Shown: piece after piece, positions 37,101 to 47,479 of the stretch | Numbering within the stretch: position 1 is the stretch's first letter | Layout of the letters: the number at the start of each line of letters is the position of its first letter | The notes under the pieces: generated by a model | Seen by the model: only the letters and a program-made list of their open reading frames with translations | Told to the model about the DNA's origin: nothing | Databases searched by the model: none | Program-made: the position numbers and the translations under genes | Origin: Linyphia triangularis | Taxonomy: Eukaryota > Arthropoda > Arachnida > Araneae > Linyphiidae | Direction of reading: 5' to 3' | DNA: 64,000 bases | NCBI GenBank assembly: GCA_963978545.1 | Contig: OZ021729.1 | Location: forward strand, 6,507,501-6,571,500

Positions 37101-39562
37101 CTGCCATTCAGAGAATCTTTGATCCTATTGGCATATTAACAGCAGCTACATTGCAGCCTAAAGTTTGGTTGCAAGAAACATGGAAACTAAAATTATCATG
37201 GGATGATCCCTTACCTCCAGATTTATATAACAAATTTAATAAATGGTTCACTGATATTTCCTTGTTAGAGGGCTTAGAAATCCCCAGATATTGTGAGGCT
37301 AATTCCTCATCAGACATGCACGTTTTCGTAGATGCTTCCAAAACTGCTTTCGCGGCTTGCGTTTTCTTAAGATCAAAAACACCTTTCGGAATTAAATTAC
37401 ATCTAATTAGAGCAAAGGCTAGGGTTGCTCCATCCAAAACTGTATCAATACCTAGGTTAGAACTCTTGGCTTGTTGCGTGGGTGCCAGATTGGCTAAATC
37501 CATTCAGAAGGCATTGGACCTGCCTGATTTGACCACTACCTTTTGGACGGATTCTATGGTAGCTTTATACTGGATAAAACATTATGGGGAATGGTCAATT
37601 TTTGTGGCAAATAGAGTAAGAGAAATAGGAGAAATTACTCCTTCTGAAAACTGGAGACACGTTCCAGGTCACTTGAATCCAGCAGATGTTCTTTCTCGTG
37701 GCTGTTCACCCAGATATCTGTTGGATTCAAAATGGTGTGAAGGCCCAGCATGGCTAATTGAGGATTCTAAAAATTGGCCTACAACTGAGATCAATTGTGC
37801 AGTGAAAGAGGTCGATTCTGAAAGGAGGAAAGTTAAATTGTGTCACATTAATGTAAACAATGAGGAATGGTATTCAAATAAGTTTTCGAATTACCACTCT
37901 ATTATCAGGTTGACTGCATGGATCAAGAGATTTCTTGATAACTGTCGTAAAACTCCTGAAAATAGAGCGACGGGAAAACTCTCGTGTACTGAAATTGAAA
38001 GAGCCGAAAAGGTTCTTATTCGCTCGGAACAATCAAAATTCTTCCCTGATCCAAATTGTGTACCAATAATTAACGTATTTAAGGATGATGAGGGATTGCT
38101 GCGTGTTAAGACCAGAATAACTGAGCGTAAAGATGACCATTGTTTTTTGTCACCTATCCTCCTTCCAGAAAACTGTACCTTGACTGTGAGGTTGATCCAA
38201 TACTTACACCATACAAATTGTCATGCTGGTACTCAAATACTTCTCTCAATTATCAGAGAGAAATATTGGATTCTAAAAGCTAGAAAAACTGTCCGAAATA
38301 TCGTTAGGAAGTGTGTGAGGTGTCGAAGGTACAGTGCAAAACCAGCTGTTACTGAACCAGTAGCTCTGCCTCCTGACCGAGTTAGGGATACTAATGTTTT
38401 TGAGGTGTTAGGTGTTGATCTGGCCGGCCCTCTCTTCCTCCAGAATGGTGAAAAAGTCTGGATTGTTCTCTATACCTGTGCAGTCTTCAGAGCAGTGCAC
38501 TTGGAGCTCATAACTTCGTTGTCAACAGAGAACTTTCTGCTTTCATTTCGACGCTTTATCGCACGCAGAGGAAGACCTAAGATAGTGTATTCAGACAATG
38601 GTACTAACTTTAGGGGTGCTGTAGCTGAATTCAAAAATCTTGATTGGGAGAGTATAGAGCGGGAGACAGAAATTCAACAAATAAAGTGGAAGTTCATCCC
38701 ACCCACCGCTGCATGGTGGGGGGGATGGTGGGAGAGACTTATAAGAGTGGTTAAAGATCTCTTAAAGCGTACTTTAGGAAACGCGATTTTGTCGTATGAA
38801 GAGCTTCTAACTGTTTTATGTGACTGTGAGTCTATCATAAACTCTCGCCCATTAACTTACATTTCAGAGGATTCCGAGGATCTTGTGGCAATTACGCCAG
38901 CAATGTTTTTGATGAGTAATTCTTCTCTTGATGTCACTGACTTAGATTTAAGTGATTTTGCCAAGTTTCAAAAACGAGTGAAGTTTCGGTCTAAACTTCT
39001 TAAGGATTTAAGGAGCAGGTTCCGAAAAGAGTATTTAGGTTTGTTAGTAGAAAAAAGTCAAAAACCATCATCTCGTTTCTTGACTGTTGGAGAAGTTGTG
39101 CTCATTGAGAATCCTAACAAGAAGCGTTTATATTGGCCTCTAGCCAAGGTATTGGAATTGATCCCAGGTAGAGATGGGAACATTCGTTCTTTACGACTCA
39201 AATGTGGTAACTCAATAATAATTCGTCCTATCCAACGAGTATTTCCCTTAGAGGTACAGTCTGAAGATATTCCTGTGGCGGTCACTACCCCTTCTGATGT
39301 ACCAGACGTTACTGATGATCCAGTTCAAGGTCCTGTGAATGCCGAGTCAATTCCTGATGCTTCGGCTGACGATATCCACGGGATTTCAAGATATGGGAGA
39401 AAGGTGAAACCACCGAAGAGACTGGACTTGCTCAATGTGACTTTGTTTTTTGGAGTAAATAAATACTCAAAAAAGGTGGGAGTATGTTACGTCATCATGG
39501 AGTTGCTTATAAGAATTGACTTTTGTACTATTCGGCTTGTTCTGAATTCTGTTACGAACTGA
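34169..39562 (+). CDS. BEL/Pao gag-pol polyprotein
   Basis: 1797 codons without a break. I take the ATG at 34169 as the start, because the frame upstream offers only TTG. Order of domains: a DUF1759-type Gag (about 115-250); CCHC knuckles C348-X2-C-X4-H-X4-C361 and C399-C412, with a degenerate one between them; an aspartic protease with DSG at D470; reverse transcriptase with D817 (SGDIEKAF) and Y891-V-D-N894 in place of YVDD; the A17/RNase H region from D1055 (FVDAS) to NPADVLSRG; an integrase zinc site (about H1345 to C1380/C1383); and integrase core D1417, D1476, E1522 (GVDLAGP, YSDNGTNF, WWERL). A DUF5641-type C-terminus follows at about 1597-1695. The last codons lie inside the 3' LTR. 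The protein would self-process and build particles in the cytoplasm. Confidence 0.95.
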   Translation: MEGENTKRKALRQSFTVCANNVEEVLRNDETTVNQLCLLQKQLLDKFSRLEAVQENIAQALLDDEDLATNYDEDFAKAETYRDRFCAVSTQLELKINMNIDTSKSANAMEEKRKFKLPRLELKRFTGEPKDFLAFWSQFSKIHSDDNIPDEDKFQYLLQSVVPKSKAARLVESYPPTRENYSKVIVQLKDRFGRDELLVQIYVRDLLSLVMKNASGKGKVDLSELYDLLESKLLALESLGRTKEKFADFLEPLVESCLPEQVLRAWERSRSIDEASSGTADASVRSLERLMSFLRSEVQSEEMIILARSGLGVPQKNLPNRRDEEPSLPTNAVLINAGKEEGPAKFKCIFCSKQNHFSSDCFLAQKMSLKDKKSILIKNKACFKLNHSARFFRNKFIKCGFCDDKSHQSLMCPKKEDIKVEDIKVESDPSITVIGNTLSNQSKVSNIYLQTIMIKISHKNKELVLRCLLDSGSENSYITQQAIEKLNLTPVAKQIMLHGLFGGKQTGPKQHSLYNVEISCLKGDFSCKIPVLSENKICGCLPKVRNILVLSELKEKYIDVPDIYSSHYEIDLLMGADSIGLILTGMSITLECGLTAVETKLGYTLMGKIKENFREHVVMSVPAISERQLSKPVVSMLSTQLSTFNIKELWDLEAIGIRDPVENLKGNMRYAKAIEQFENNLNVFPDGRYELSLPFKTESKLPSNKSLTLKRHKRMCQGIIDKDCLESYVAVFKEWERLKIIEKVPDNEIKNDGYYMPHRPVYTPSKTTKIRPVFDASAREGSKPSLNDCLHRGPNLIELIPDILDRFRVYPIGISGDIEKAFLQLSITPKHKDFLRFFYPHESEEIIYRHCRVVFGVCSSPFLLAASIKHLLEHSPPQYRDLVNKLRHSFYVDNCVTGVFHSQEIHPFISKSEEIMKMGCFNLRAWESNVKGEGVTKSEGDTNVLGVVWNLDRDTLRCFIDKEQLGKTEQLTKRSMLSAIQRIFDPIGILTAATLQPKVWLQETWKLKLSWDDPLPPDLYNKFNKWFTDISLLEGLEIPRYCEANSSSDMHVFVDASKTAFAACVFLRSKTPFGIKLHLIRAKARVAPSKTVSIPRLELLACCVGARLAKSIQKALDLPDLTTTFWTDSMVALYWIKHYGEWSIFVANRVREIGEITPSENWRHVPGHLNPADVLSRGCSPRYLLDSKWCEGPAWLIEDSKNWPTTEINCAVKEVDSERRKVKLCHINVNNEEWYSNKFSNYHSIIRLTAWIKRFLDNCRKTPENRATGKLSCTEIERAEKVLIRSEQSKFFPDPNCVPIINVFKDDEGLLRVKTRITERKDDHCFLSPILLPENCTLTVRLIQYLHHTNCHAGTQILLSIIREKYWILKARKTVRNIVRKCVRCRRYSAKPAVTEPVALPPDRVRDTNVFEVLGVDLAGPLFLQNGEKVWIVLYTCAVFRAVHLELITSLSTENFLLSFRRFIARRGRPKIVYSDNGTNFRGAVAEFKNLDWESIERETEIQQIKWKFIPPTAAWWGGWWERLIRVVKDLLKRTLGNAILSYEELLTVLCDCESIINSRPLTYISEDSEDLVAITPAMFLMSNSSLDVTDLDLSDFAKFQKRVKFRSKLLKDLRSRFRKEYLGLLVEKSQKPSSRFLTVGEVVLIENPNKKRLYWPLAKVLELIPGRDGNIRSLRLKCGNSIIIRPIQRVFPLEVQSEDIPVAVTTPSDVPDVTDDPVQGPVNAESIPDASADDIHGISRYGRKVKPPKRLDLLNVTLFFGVNKYSKKVGVCYVIMELLIRIDFCTIRLVLNSVTN
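39469..39482 (+). promoter_or_regulatory. Polypurine tract
   Basis: AAAAAAGGTGGGAG lies two bases before the 3' LTR, the expected place for plus-strand priming. It lies within the coding frame. Confidence 0.8.
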
Positions 39563-39750
39563 AAAAGTGCAGACGATAATCTTTTTCTTAGAATGTAAAA
39601 ACGGTTATTTTATATATGTTCTTGTTCTAGTTCTAAACTTTTTGTAATTAAAGAAAGACGTGAAGGATTTTGCTCTCGTTTCTTAAGTGTGCTGGCGTTT
39701 GTTACCTTCCATAATTTGAACCTGAAAAAGGATCCAAGTGAGATCCTACA
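39485..39750 (+). repeat. 3' LTR of the BEL element
   Basis: 266 bp, starting TGTTACGTCATCATGG and ending GAGATCCTACA. It appears to be the undamaged LTR form. The polyprotein reads 78 bp into it before its stop at 39560-39562. Confidence 0.95.
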
Positions 39751-39755
39751 AATAT

Positions 39756-39812
39756 ATTCTGCATGAAATTTCAATAGACCAAGAAGGAAAGAAACTATAT
39801 AGGAAAACAGAG
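39756..39812 (+). pseudogene. Candidate host exon, right part
   Basis: 19 codons (ILHEISIDQEGKKLYRKTE) continue the frame interrupted at 33885. They end at a strong splice donor, GAG followed by GTAAGC at 39813. A possible next exon follows an acceptor at 40025-40026 (GGCCTTTTTAG). Its phase-0 reading stops after 22 codons, and a more protein-like reading (FIWRQDETGRLELMFGLQ then stop) is out of phase by two. Downstream continuity is therefore unproven. Confidence 0.45.
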
Positions 39813-40572
39813 GTAAGCTTTAATTTTGACGTTTCTGAAATAAAAAGCACTATTATACAATTTTCAATGCTTATCCATGCAAACACGTTCTGCAAATCGC
39901 AAACAATATAAATTTAGAGCTAAAATTTTCCCATTTTATTCTACAATGACTTCTGAAATAATCCATATGTTTCACTGCGCAAAATTCAAAACTATAAATA
40001 AAAACATCTCCATTTGGCCTTTTTAGGTTTATTTGGCGACAAGACGAAACAGGAAGACTGGAATTAATGTTTGGATTACAATGAATCTATGCTGACCCTC
40101 TAAACAGCTCAAGGTCGCGTTATGATCCAATCTACTATGAAGATTTCGGCACCAGACGCTTCTATTACATACTAAGAGAGCGCCATTTCAATTTAAAGTT
40201 ACAACAACATCCAAGTTCCTTTTTAAATGTAATAATTTCGGTTCAGCATTTGAACTAATTGCAAGAAATTCATTCTGTGACGTTTAGTTTTAAAAATTTT
40301 CATTAGTATTCATTTTAATTTAAAAAATAATTTTTAAGCAATTAAAATGTAATTGATTATGATTAAAATGAAGAAAAATATAAATGATCAAAATTAAAAA
40401 GAAGGAAAAAATAAAAGATTAAGTAATTTATGTTGTCATATATGAAAGATGAAAAGTGATCTAGCACTCAATAAAATGGGTTTGCACCCCCTTGCAAATA
40501 ATCCTGGGGGTGCCCATGTGTCTTTATTTTAAAAAAATTTCATAAAACAACTTATTAAAAGTGAAATTTGAT
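39813..40572. other. No gene seen apart from the possible exon at 40027
   Basis: AT-rich intron-like DNA. See the entry for 39756-39812 for the possible downstream exon. Confidence 0.35.
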
Positions 40573-40822
40573 ACTATAACTAAACTTCAACTTAATTTGA
40601 CATCACTTCAGACGGTAGATCGTCACAGTGCTCATAGGTATTTAATCCATTTTGGCGGGGTGAAAGCATAATGTTCGCCAAACCACAACCCTATAGAGAA
40701 CAAAGGGCTTTAAGGTTTGGCGAGAATTATGTCTTCACTCCGTTAAAATGGATTAACTACCTATATGAGCACGGTGAAGATCTATCGTCTAGTGATGTCA
40801 AGTTAAGTTGGAGTTTAGTATA
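40573..40822. mobile_element. Palindromic element P1, copy 2 (uninterrupted)
   Basis: The arms TATAACTAAACTTCAACTTA and the complement near 40822 fold on a centre holding TTTGGCGGGGTG and GTTCGCCAAACC. It lacks the MITE present in copy 1 (5111-5560), so it serves as a related empty site. Confidence 0.85.
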
Positions 40823-41456
40823 GTGTGATTGAAAAGCATAATTGTACAGGACATTTCCCTGACTATTCTTTCCTAATTAAAAAATTCCATTTTTGTGGAC
40901 ATGAGAAGTGAAAGAGATCGAGCTCTCCTTCTAGCCATATTGCAAATACTACGTCACACGTGCAAATACGACGATTTTTAAAGTAACCAATTTCTGTGTT
41001 TGGCAACAAGAACTAAATGATGTTTATTTTGAAAAGTTTTTTTTTTGCTAGAAAGTTTTGTTAGGAATTTTTGAAATTTGGATTGAGCTAGTCCGAAGTT
41101 AATTTAATTGAAGTTTAGAACTTTGTCACCTTGTAATTAATAATAAGTATTTTATTATTCTTAACTGATTTTATCTTGATCACAGACATGATGGTACAAT
41201 TTTTACAGTTGCACCGATTTCACATGTAAATAATAAAATATGATTGTTGCATTTAAAAGTAGAATACACAATATGTATTGGAACCAAAATGGTTATGCAT
41301 TAGGCTTCCTTACAGTATTACAGTTGACTTGTTGTGTCTCCTGGTTGGTTGTTAAACAACTATTAACTGCTGTCCACGGACATGACATGCGAGTTTTGTG
41401 ACAAGAGATATTACGTTATTTGTAATGAAATTACTACTCGTAGAAGTTTTATACTA
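40823..41456. other. No gene seen
   Basis: AT-rich, unique-looking, no convincing open frame. Confidence 0.4.
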
Positions 41457-41469
41457 AGACACAATATTG

Positions 41470-41644
41470 GCTGACCAAACGGTATAAAGGTTAGCGTGCT
41501 AGCTTCTAGACCGCGAGGTTGCGGGTTCGAGTCCCGTGTTAGGCATGGGTATTTGTAAATGTATGTTGGCTTGTCTAATGACGAATGTTTCGGCGCATTA
41601 TAGCCCTCGTGTTGCTGACGGCGCCAGATAATCTGAAAACAACC
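41470..41644 (+). mobile_element. tRNA-derived SINE with perfect 13-bp target duplication
   Basis: AGACACAATATTG is repeated exactly at 41457-41469 and 41645-41657. The head contains an A-box-like TAAAGGTTAGCGTGC and a perfect B box GGTTCGAGTCC near 41525. About 100 bp of non-tRNA body follows, without a long A tail. It is transcribed by polymerase III in such families and mobilised by a LINE. It is not a functional tRNA gene, because no acceptor stem closes. Confidence 0.85.
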
Positions 41645-41924
41645 AGACACAATATTGCTTAGTCCTTATTGCTAAAAAAGTAAAGGCATCAAAGGAATAT
41701 GAAGTGAAATTAGAGTATTGATAAAGTAAGCAACTTCAGGTTGCGACAGTCCATGGACAATTTTTAACTTCAAAAAAATAATTTTAAATTTGTATTACTT
41801 GTTTTGATTGCAATTAAATATATTCCATAGTAACTGAAATATCCAACATAACTAATAGGGAAAAAATTTACTGCGACGAGCTTTTTTGCATTATACGGAG
41901 AATGATCCTCCTACTATTTTTATT

Positions 41925-42400
41925 GCCGCAATGGACAATTCCCGCTTTTTTTATTATTATTATTCATTGCTAAATGTTTCGAAAAGACCTTAAATAGAAA
42001 CATTTCTGTTCAATGCTCTTTTTCTTTTTTTAAATTTACAATCAAAGTTTCCCTGTTACACGTTGGTGAGCAAACGATTCATTCGACTCGAATTGAATGC
42101 GACGTCAAGACTTCCCAAACGTCTTAGCTTGAAATGAGGCAGTGAAAACTAGTTTTGAAAGTTTCTCGCAAATTGCACCAACTTGTACGTGTTTTGCCAA
42201 TGGTTTATCAAATCAATGTCAACTATTTGGCAGAAACCTCGCAATCACCATAGAAACGGAAGGATCTCTTGACGTCACAGATTTTGTTGACTGTTTTGAT
42301 CAGACTAGTTTTGGGACATCTTCTTTTCTTAATTTTTAAATAACTAATTTTTTAAAGAACTTTTGTTTAAATATTTGGAATCGGAAACAAATTCTTCATA
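41925..42400 (+). repeat. Dispersed repeat D2, copy 2
   Basis: It matches 9385-9870 with scattered substitutions and a few indels, up to the shared tail TTTGTTTAAATATTTGGAAT. Confidence 0.65.
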
Positions 42401-42939
42401 AATTCAAACTAATTTTACTCATTTTTAAAAAAATGCAAGAATTGTTCATTAGACTTGATTCAAAAGGGTGCATAATCCATGTTTTTATTTTACATCTTCA
42501 CTTGAGTGTCCTCTTGTTTATTTTGTTTTGTGTTGTAGTCTAGCTAGTCCATGTAATCTCTTTTAATTTAAGTTGGTTGGTAGGAGTTTAAGGGCAACGT
42601 GTGGGCAATACTGCGCCAACTTTTAATTTAGGAAATATTGATAACCTGTAAAAACTTTGAAACTCCTAAGAATAAGAAGATTTAACAGTTTTTTTATATG
42701 TTCACTGAAAAATGAGACAAAACTGAGTTCATTCTCTTTTCATTTGTTATAACAACAACTTTTAAACATTTAAGTTCTTTTGGGGGTCATGTTATATATC
42801 CAGTTGTAGTTATTGCATTGAAAAGGTGGTTGAGCTATCGTCATGGCATTTGGTAATTTTGAAATTATCTGAGAAATTTCGAAAATTTTTAATGAAATGA
42901 GAAATTTTCTTTTTTTTTTCTTTTGTGGCAATTTCAAAT
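42401..42939. other. No gene seen
   Basis: AT-rich, no repeat partner recognised. Confidence 0.4.
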
Positions 42940-43365
42940 AACAGATAAAGCTTCTGTGCACTCGGATTACACTTTTACACAGAGGTAAAGTAAATGAAAA
43001 CCTAAGGTCCCCCAATCAAGACCCAGTTCCCGCACTATGCTTTATTGGTGACATCGGACAATTGAATCATGCTGCCATCTATTGGCACCTTCTGAAAGGA
43101 GAAACTTCATTGCGACTAGTGATCAAACACGCAACTAGCGTACAGCACTTGCACAACAATGCAACTAGCATCCCAAACCTCCAACTCCAATCAGAACTAC
43201 AGTATCTCTCCTTCGTCGCTGGAGGGAAGCCTTTGTGGCGACTTCAAATAACAGATAAAGGGATAACAGAATAAAAGCGCTGTGCACTGGAGTACTCTTT
43301 TGTACAGAGGTTAAGTAAGCGGCATAAAAACCTAAGGTCCTCCAATCGAGACCCGGTTCCCTCTA
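42940..43365 (+). mobile_element. SINE-like repeat, head-body-head, copy 1
   Basis: A ~110-bp head (AAATAACAGATAAAG, then GTGCACT, ACAGAGGTAAAGT and CCTAAGGTCC with a B-box-like CAATCAAGACCC) occurs at 42940 and again at 43245. A ~200-bp body between the heads contains TGCTGCCATCTATTGG and CTCCTTCGTCGCTGGAGGG. The same arrangement is seen at 51036-51480. Confidence 0.6.
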
Positions 43366-43946
43366 AAAGCCAACTATGCTTTACTTTAGAAGTTTCAATT
43401 CGATATATGGAAATTTCACAACAATAATAAATCTTTTTTCCCATCAAGAAAAATGATTAATAAATTCATTTTATGTATAATAGAGTTTTTCTTAAATTTA
43501 GTTTTCAATTTCTAGCTGCATTTTCATATAAAAATACAAGTAAAAATCATTCTTTAAAATCATTCATGCACTTTATTTGATTTCTTTTCTTTTAAATTTG
43601 ACCCTTTTTCCCATTTTTTTCTTATTTTTCAAAAGCCAAAATTAGTTCATGCAATTACAATGATTTTATTTTTCCCAGATACTATTTTCGCTGTCTTAAA
43701 TATTTAGCAGTTTATGTCTTTATGTGTTATTGTTAAAGTTGAATGATTGTCATATAATGTATTTAATTAATAATTTATTTTTTAGATCTTCTGTAATTTA
43801 CAATCCTCCTGGCTCTAATGACGAAAACCCAGAAAAAATTGGAAGTAAAAAACCTTAAAAGATTAAAGGGTACTTGTATTCATTGATTGACTATATAATT
43901 CGAATAATTGGTAAAAAGTCCCCAATGTTTTCTTTCTTGCCTTCAC
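43366..43946. other. No gene seen
   Basis: AT-rich, unique-looking sequence. Confidence 0.4.
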
Positions 43947-44095
43947 AACAGACATATTCTTAAACTAATTGGTAATGATTATATGATTGTTACTGTGATT
44001 AATAGTTATTAACACTAACTGTGATACTGTGAATAACAGTTATTGACAGTAACAATCAGCTAATCATTACCAATTAGCTTAAGAATATGTCTGTT
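43947..44095. mobile_element. 149-bp palindromic element
   Basis: The arms begin AACAGACATATTCTTAA and end with the complement. The interior GGTAATGATTATATGATTGT is mirrored on the right. The whole can fold into one hairpin. It abuts the inverted repeat at 44102. Confidence 0.7.
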
Positions 44096-44101
44096 AAGTT
44101 T

Positions 44102-44810
44102 AAAAATAAACTCCATTTGATTTAATGACTGGTTTTTCAGAAAAATTTTAATGTGATCGGAAGGAAATAACTGTGGCAACTTTCTTACTTTAGATAATTA
44201 TAGAAAGCAAAAAATCTCTATCGCCCCATCATTTACTAATGGGGTTATAAAGATTTTGTTTTCTACAATGAGGAACTTTCACGTTTTTTGGTTTTAGTTT
44301 TAAAAAAAAAGTAGAGAAAAAATCATGAAAAACAATACCATTCTTTAAAAAATTTTAGCTCGGATAGATAGTTAAAAAAATATTTAGTTTTTCACTTTGC
44401 GATTTGGCGGGAAAAAGCCACTTTTGCATGTGATGTCAACGTTCAGATGATGAACCAGTCTAAAACCTGTTTTAGGCAAGGAATGAGTAAGGTTTCTCCT
44501 CCGATTTTCGACTTTATCTATGTGCAACTACGTCACAGTTTTTTATGCGTTTTTGGCCACTTGACTTTTGCTTTGATTTCAGCTAATTTCAAACTCGATT
44601 TTTTATTAATTGAAATCATAAAGATAAAAAATAATTGCACTGCTCAAATATATTCGTTGGATAACACTAGAAATACAAAAAATATTCATTTCCTTCACTT
44701 GTGCAAGGTCCTCATTGTATACAGTAAGGAAGTTGCCAAAGTTATTTCCTTCCAATCGCATTAACATTTTTCTGAACAACCAGTCATTAAATCAAATGGA
44801 GTTTATTTTT
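44102..44810. mobile_element. Inverted-repeat element hosting a MITE
   Basis: The ~89-bp arms 44102-44190 and 44723-44810 are reverse complements (AAACTCCATTTGATTTAATG and partner). The MITE at 44266-44717 lies between them. Without the MITE the element would be about 257 bp. Confidence 0.75.
44266..44717. mobile_element. MITE with CAATGAGGAACTTTCAC termini, copy 2
   Basis: TA flanks it on both sides (44264-44265 and 44718-44719), giving a TA target duplication. The interior matches 30345-30778, including TTTGGCGGGAAA at 44403-44414. The right terminus is slightly diverged. Confidence 0.8.
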
Positions 44811-46818
44811 GTGTAGCAGTTATAGGACTAAAAAAGCAATATTTTTTTTTTTTATAACTTTGCTTAACATATTTAAAGATTAATTATTTAATTTTTTTAA
44901 TCCTGCAATACTCTCTCTAAAGTATTTTACAGCAACCATGAGTAAGGGATGCTCAGTCAAAGAATTTAAAACTAAAAGAAGGCAAGCTTTGCCGATACGT
45001 AAGTGCTGCCATCTCGCGGATTTTCCAAGTTGAGAGCACAAAACTTTCGCCAAATCGTTCCGATTTCCAGACATGCGCAGAGCTTTATTCTTACCTTGGC
45101 GATGGTGCTTTTTAACAAACAAATAAGAACATTAGATTTATTTCGTCGAATTCGTGAGAGATTTAAATAGCAGAACAAAAATGGAGGATTCTACTTTGCA
45201 AAGTAAAATATTATTTGTTCCAGTTTGTTCAAATTGTTCGCTTTTGTGCACAATAAATTTAGGTAATGTTCTGAAGATTATAAAATTTTCATTAGAGTAT
45301 TTTAACAGAAGGACATTTTTCGCAGTGTAATAAAACTTGATAGTTTGTGTTCTTAATCGTTTGTTTTTATTTTTTCGTCTCATTCAGCAGGCTAGTTTTT
45401 ATGTTAAATATAGGGGGTTTTTTTCATGATTTTTTCTTTTTTTTCTGACTTTGACATCACTTGAAAGAATGTTTATCAATTTTGTTAGTTGTATAGTTTT
45501 GTTGCCAATCTCAATTACCATTGCAGGTTTTTATTTGATGAATTAATAAAGCTAAATGATTATTGTCAACTGTTAGTAAATTCTTCTAAACTAGTACATG
45601 CTAAATGATATTGGTTTTTGTAGTTGCAAGTCATTTTTAAATTGCACTCAATAACTAGATATTTTTTAGTTTCCTAATGTACTGTTTCGAAGAATGCATG
45701 GAAACTTTATCGAAAACATTTTCTTCTAGAATGTGTTTCAATAATTTTGTAATTAGTAATTTTGTTAATTCTTGATGTTCATGTTTCTTACGAAAACTTA
45801 CTAAAAGTTCACCAATACTGGAATATGCTGTAAAATACCCAAATCTAATATTAGGATTCGTATTTCATTACAGGATGGAACTTTTGCTATAGTGGTTCAA
45901 TGTAAAATATTAATATTGTTTAAAAAAGTATTCAATTACTTTAGTTAAAAATATAAATTAACATAAATTTGGTTGTTTGTGTAAATTTTTTAAGTGAAAA
46001 TTTAATGAGCTAGGCACATTTTTTGGATAAAAGATTTCTGGGAAACCATAAAATTTAATCGCCAAGTGAAACCAAAAAGAGCGATAAACTTGCCAATGTA
46101 GAAACCCTGCAATGACGTCATGTGCTCTCAACTATTTTACATTATCTCTATGGAAGCTTGCCATCTTTAACCCGAAGGGTTATTATAGTATCTTTGGCTC
46201 AGTGCTTCTTCAAATACCTAAACAAACACGAAACAAGGGTAATGTATTGGTGAGGTCAGGTTAAGAGTACAATTGTGTATGCATTAAACAATAATATCTG
46301 TGCTCATGAAGAGATTAGTGTGGATCCATTAGACGGGTACCAAACGCAGCCAAGTCTTAAATTTAGCTCAGTTATCATCAAGCTAAAATGTTTACACGAA
46401 AATAATATTTTAACCTCGTAGACTCCTATTTTTATAACATTTAATTTGGTTATGTAAATACATTTATCACGATCTCTTGGAGGTTTGATATAAATGATCG
46501 GAGGGTTATTTGAATGAGTATTGCTACAATTTGGTGATTTTTATCTGGTACCTGTCTAACGGAGGAGTACCGATTAGTGTTACTTGTATATATGAAGCAT
46601 TCCTGAGTACAGAAAGTAAGAAGGATTGTTAAGCTGCCGCTGCTTCATTTTTGGCAAATAATATATGCTGAAGTGTTAATTTAAATTGTTAAAAATTTTA
46701 CACCAAGTATAATGCCTGTAATAAGAGATCATTAACAAAATTTTATGGATAAGTAACTAGTTTTTTGTTTAAGAGAAAGTCCCAGTAAAGATTATTACCC
46801 ATATTATTCCCTACATAT
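44811..46818. other. No gene seen
   Basis: About 44980-45110 is less AT-rich (TGCTGCCATCTCGCGG), but no exon or repeat boundary could be fixed. The rest is AT-rich. Confidence 0.4.
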
Positions 46819-47477
46819 TAGTCCGAGAGGCGACTGCAATTTTTGGACCTCATCGAACATCATTCTAAATTTCTTATAGAAATTGGAGAAAAGTTAGTAG
46901 ATTAGGAATCCACTGGTCTGCCGTGGCAAAAATGGACGAAACTGATCAATAATCGACTTGGAATGAGTAGAACTAAAATCCGATTGCCATATATGTCATA
47001 ACTTGCCAAAAATAGAACAAACTTATTCGTCTGGCAACCCACTTCTTTTTGATTTTCAATGAGAAAAAGCGCAAACGATTTCTGATCTTTGGCTCGGAAA
47101 ACTTGCATCTTTTAAAAGTAAGCCAAATTGGCGACATCAGTTACGTCATCAGTGACGTAATATTTTTTGCCAACTTGGCTCCTTTTTAATAGATGCAAGT
47201 AGACCGTCGCCAGATATCTGAATCGTCTGCAACCTAATTGAAAATTAAAGAGTGAGGGTTACCAAATAAAAAAAAAATGCTCATTATTTGGCAAGTTATG
47301 GCGCATTTGGCAATTGGATTTAGTTCAACGTATTAAAAGTCGATTTTTGACCAGTTTCAGCCATTTTTGCCACGGCAGACCATTGGATTCGTAATCTACT
47401 CGCTTTTCTCTAATTTCTATAAAAAATTCAGAATGATGTTCGATGGGGTCCAAAAATTGCAGCCGCCTCTCAGTCTA
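46819..47477. mobile_element. TIR-family element copy 3
   Basis: The termini GTCCGAGAGGCGACTGC and complement are TA-flanked. The central GTTACGTCATCAGTGACGTA palindrome is intact. It is close to copies 1 and 2. Confidence 0.85.
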
Positions 47478-47479
47478 TA

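Larger units (their letters stand above)
33886..39750 (+). mobile_element. BEL/Pao LTR retrotransposon, full length
   Basis: The element is bounded by LTRs at 33886-34113 and 39485-39750, both starting TGTTACGTCATC and ending GATCCTACA. It has a perfect 5-bp target duplication AATAT (33881-33885 and 39751-39755). The internal region holds one long gag-pol frame, a candidate primer-binding site and a polypurine tract. The LTRs are almost identical outside one replaced segment, so the insertion is recent. With an uninterrupted polyprotein it may be autonomous. BEL/Pao elements replicate through virus-like particles and integrate cDNA in the nucleus. There is no env-like ORF. Confidence 0.95.

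Noticed and set aside
41490..41560. Functional tRNA gene
   Set aside because: A and B boxes are present but the acceptor stem does not close, and a perfect 13-bp target duplication encloses a longer SINE body.
44972..45178. Gene start in the less AT-rich patch near 45 kb
   Set aside because: Overlapping frames have no motif or splice support, and the patch shares TGCTGCCATCT with SINE-like repeats.
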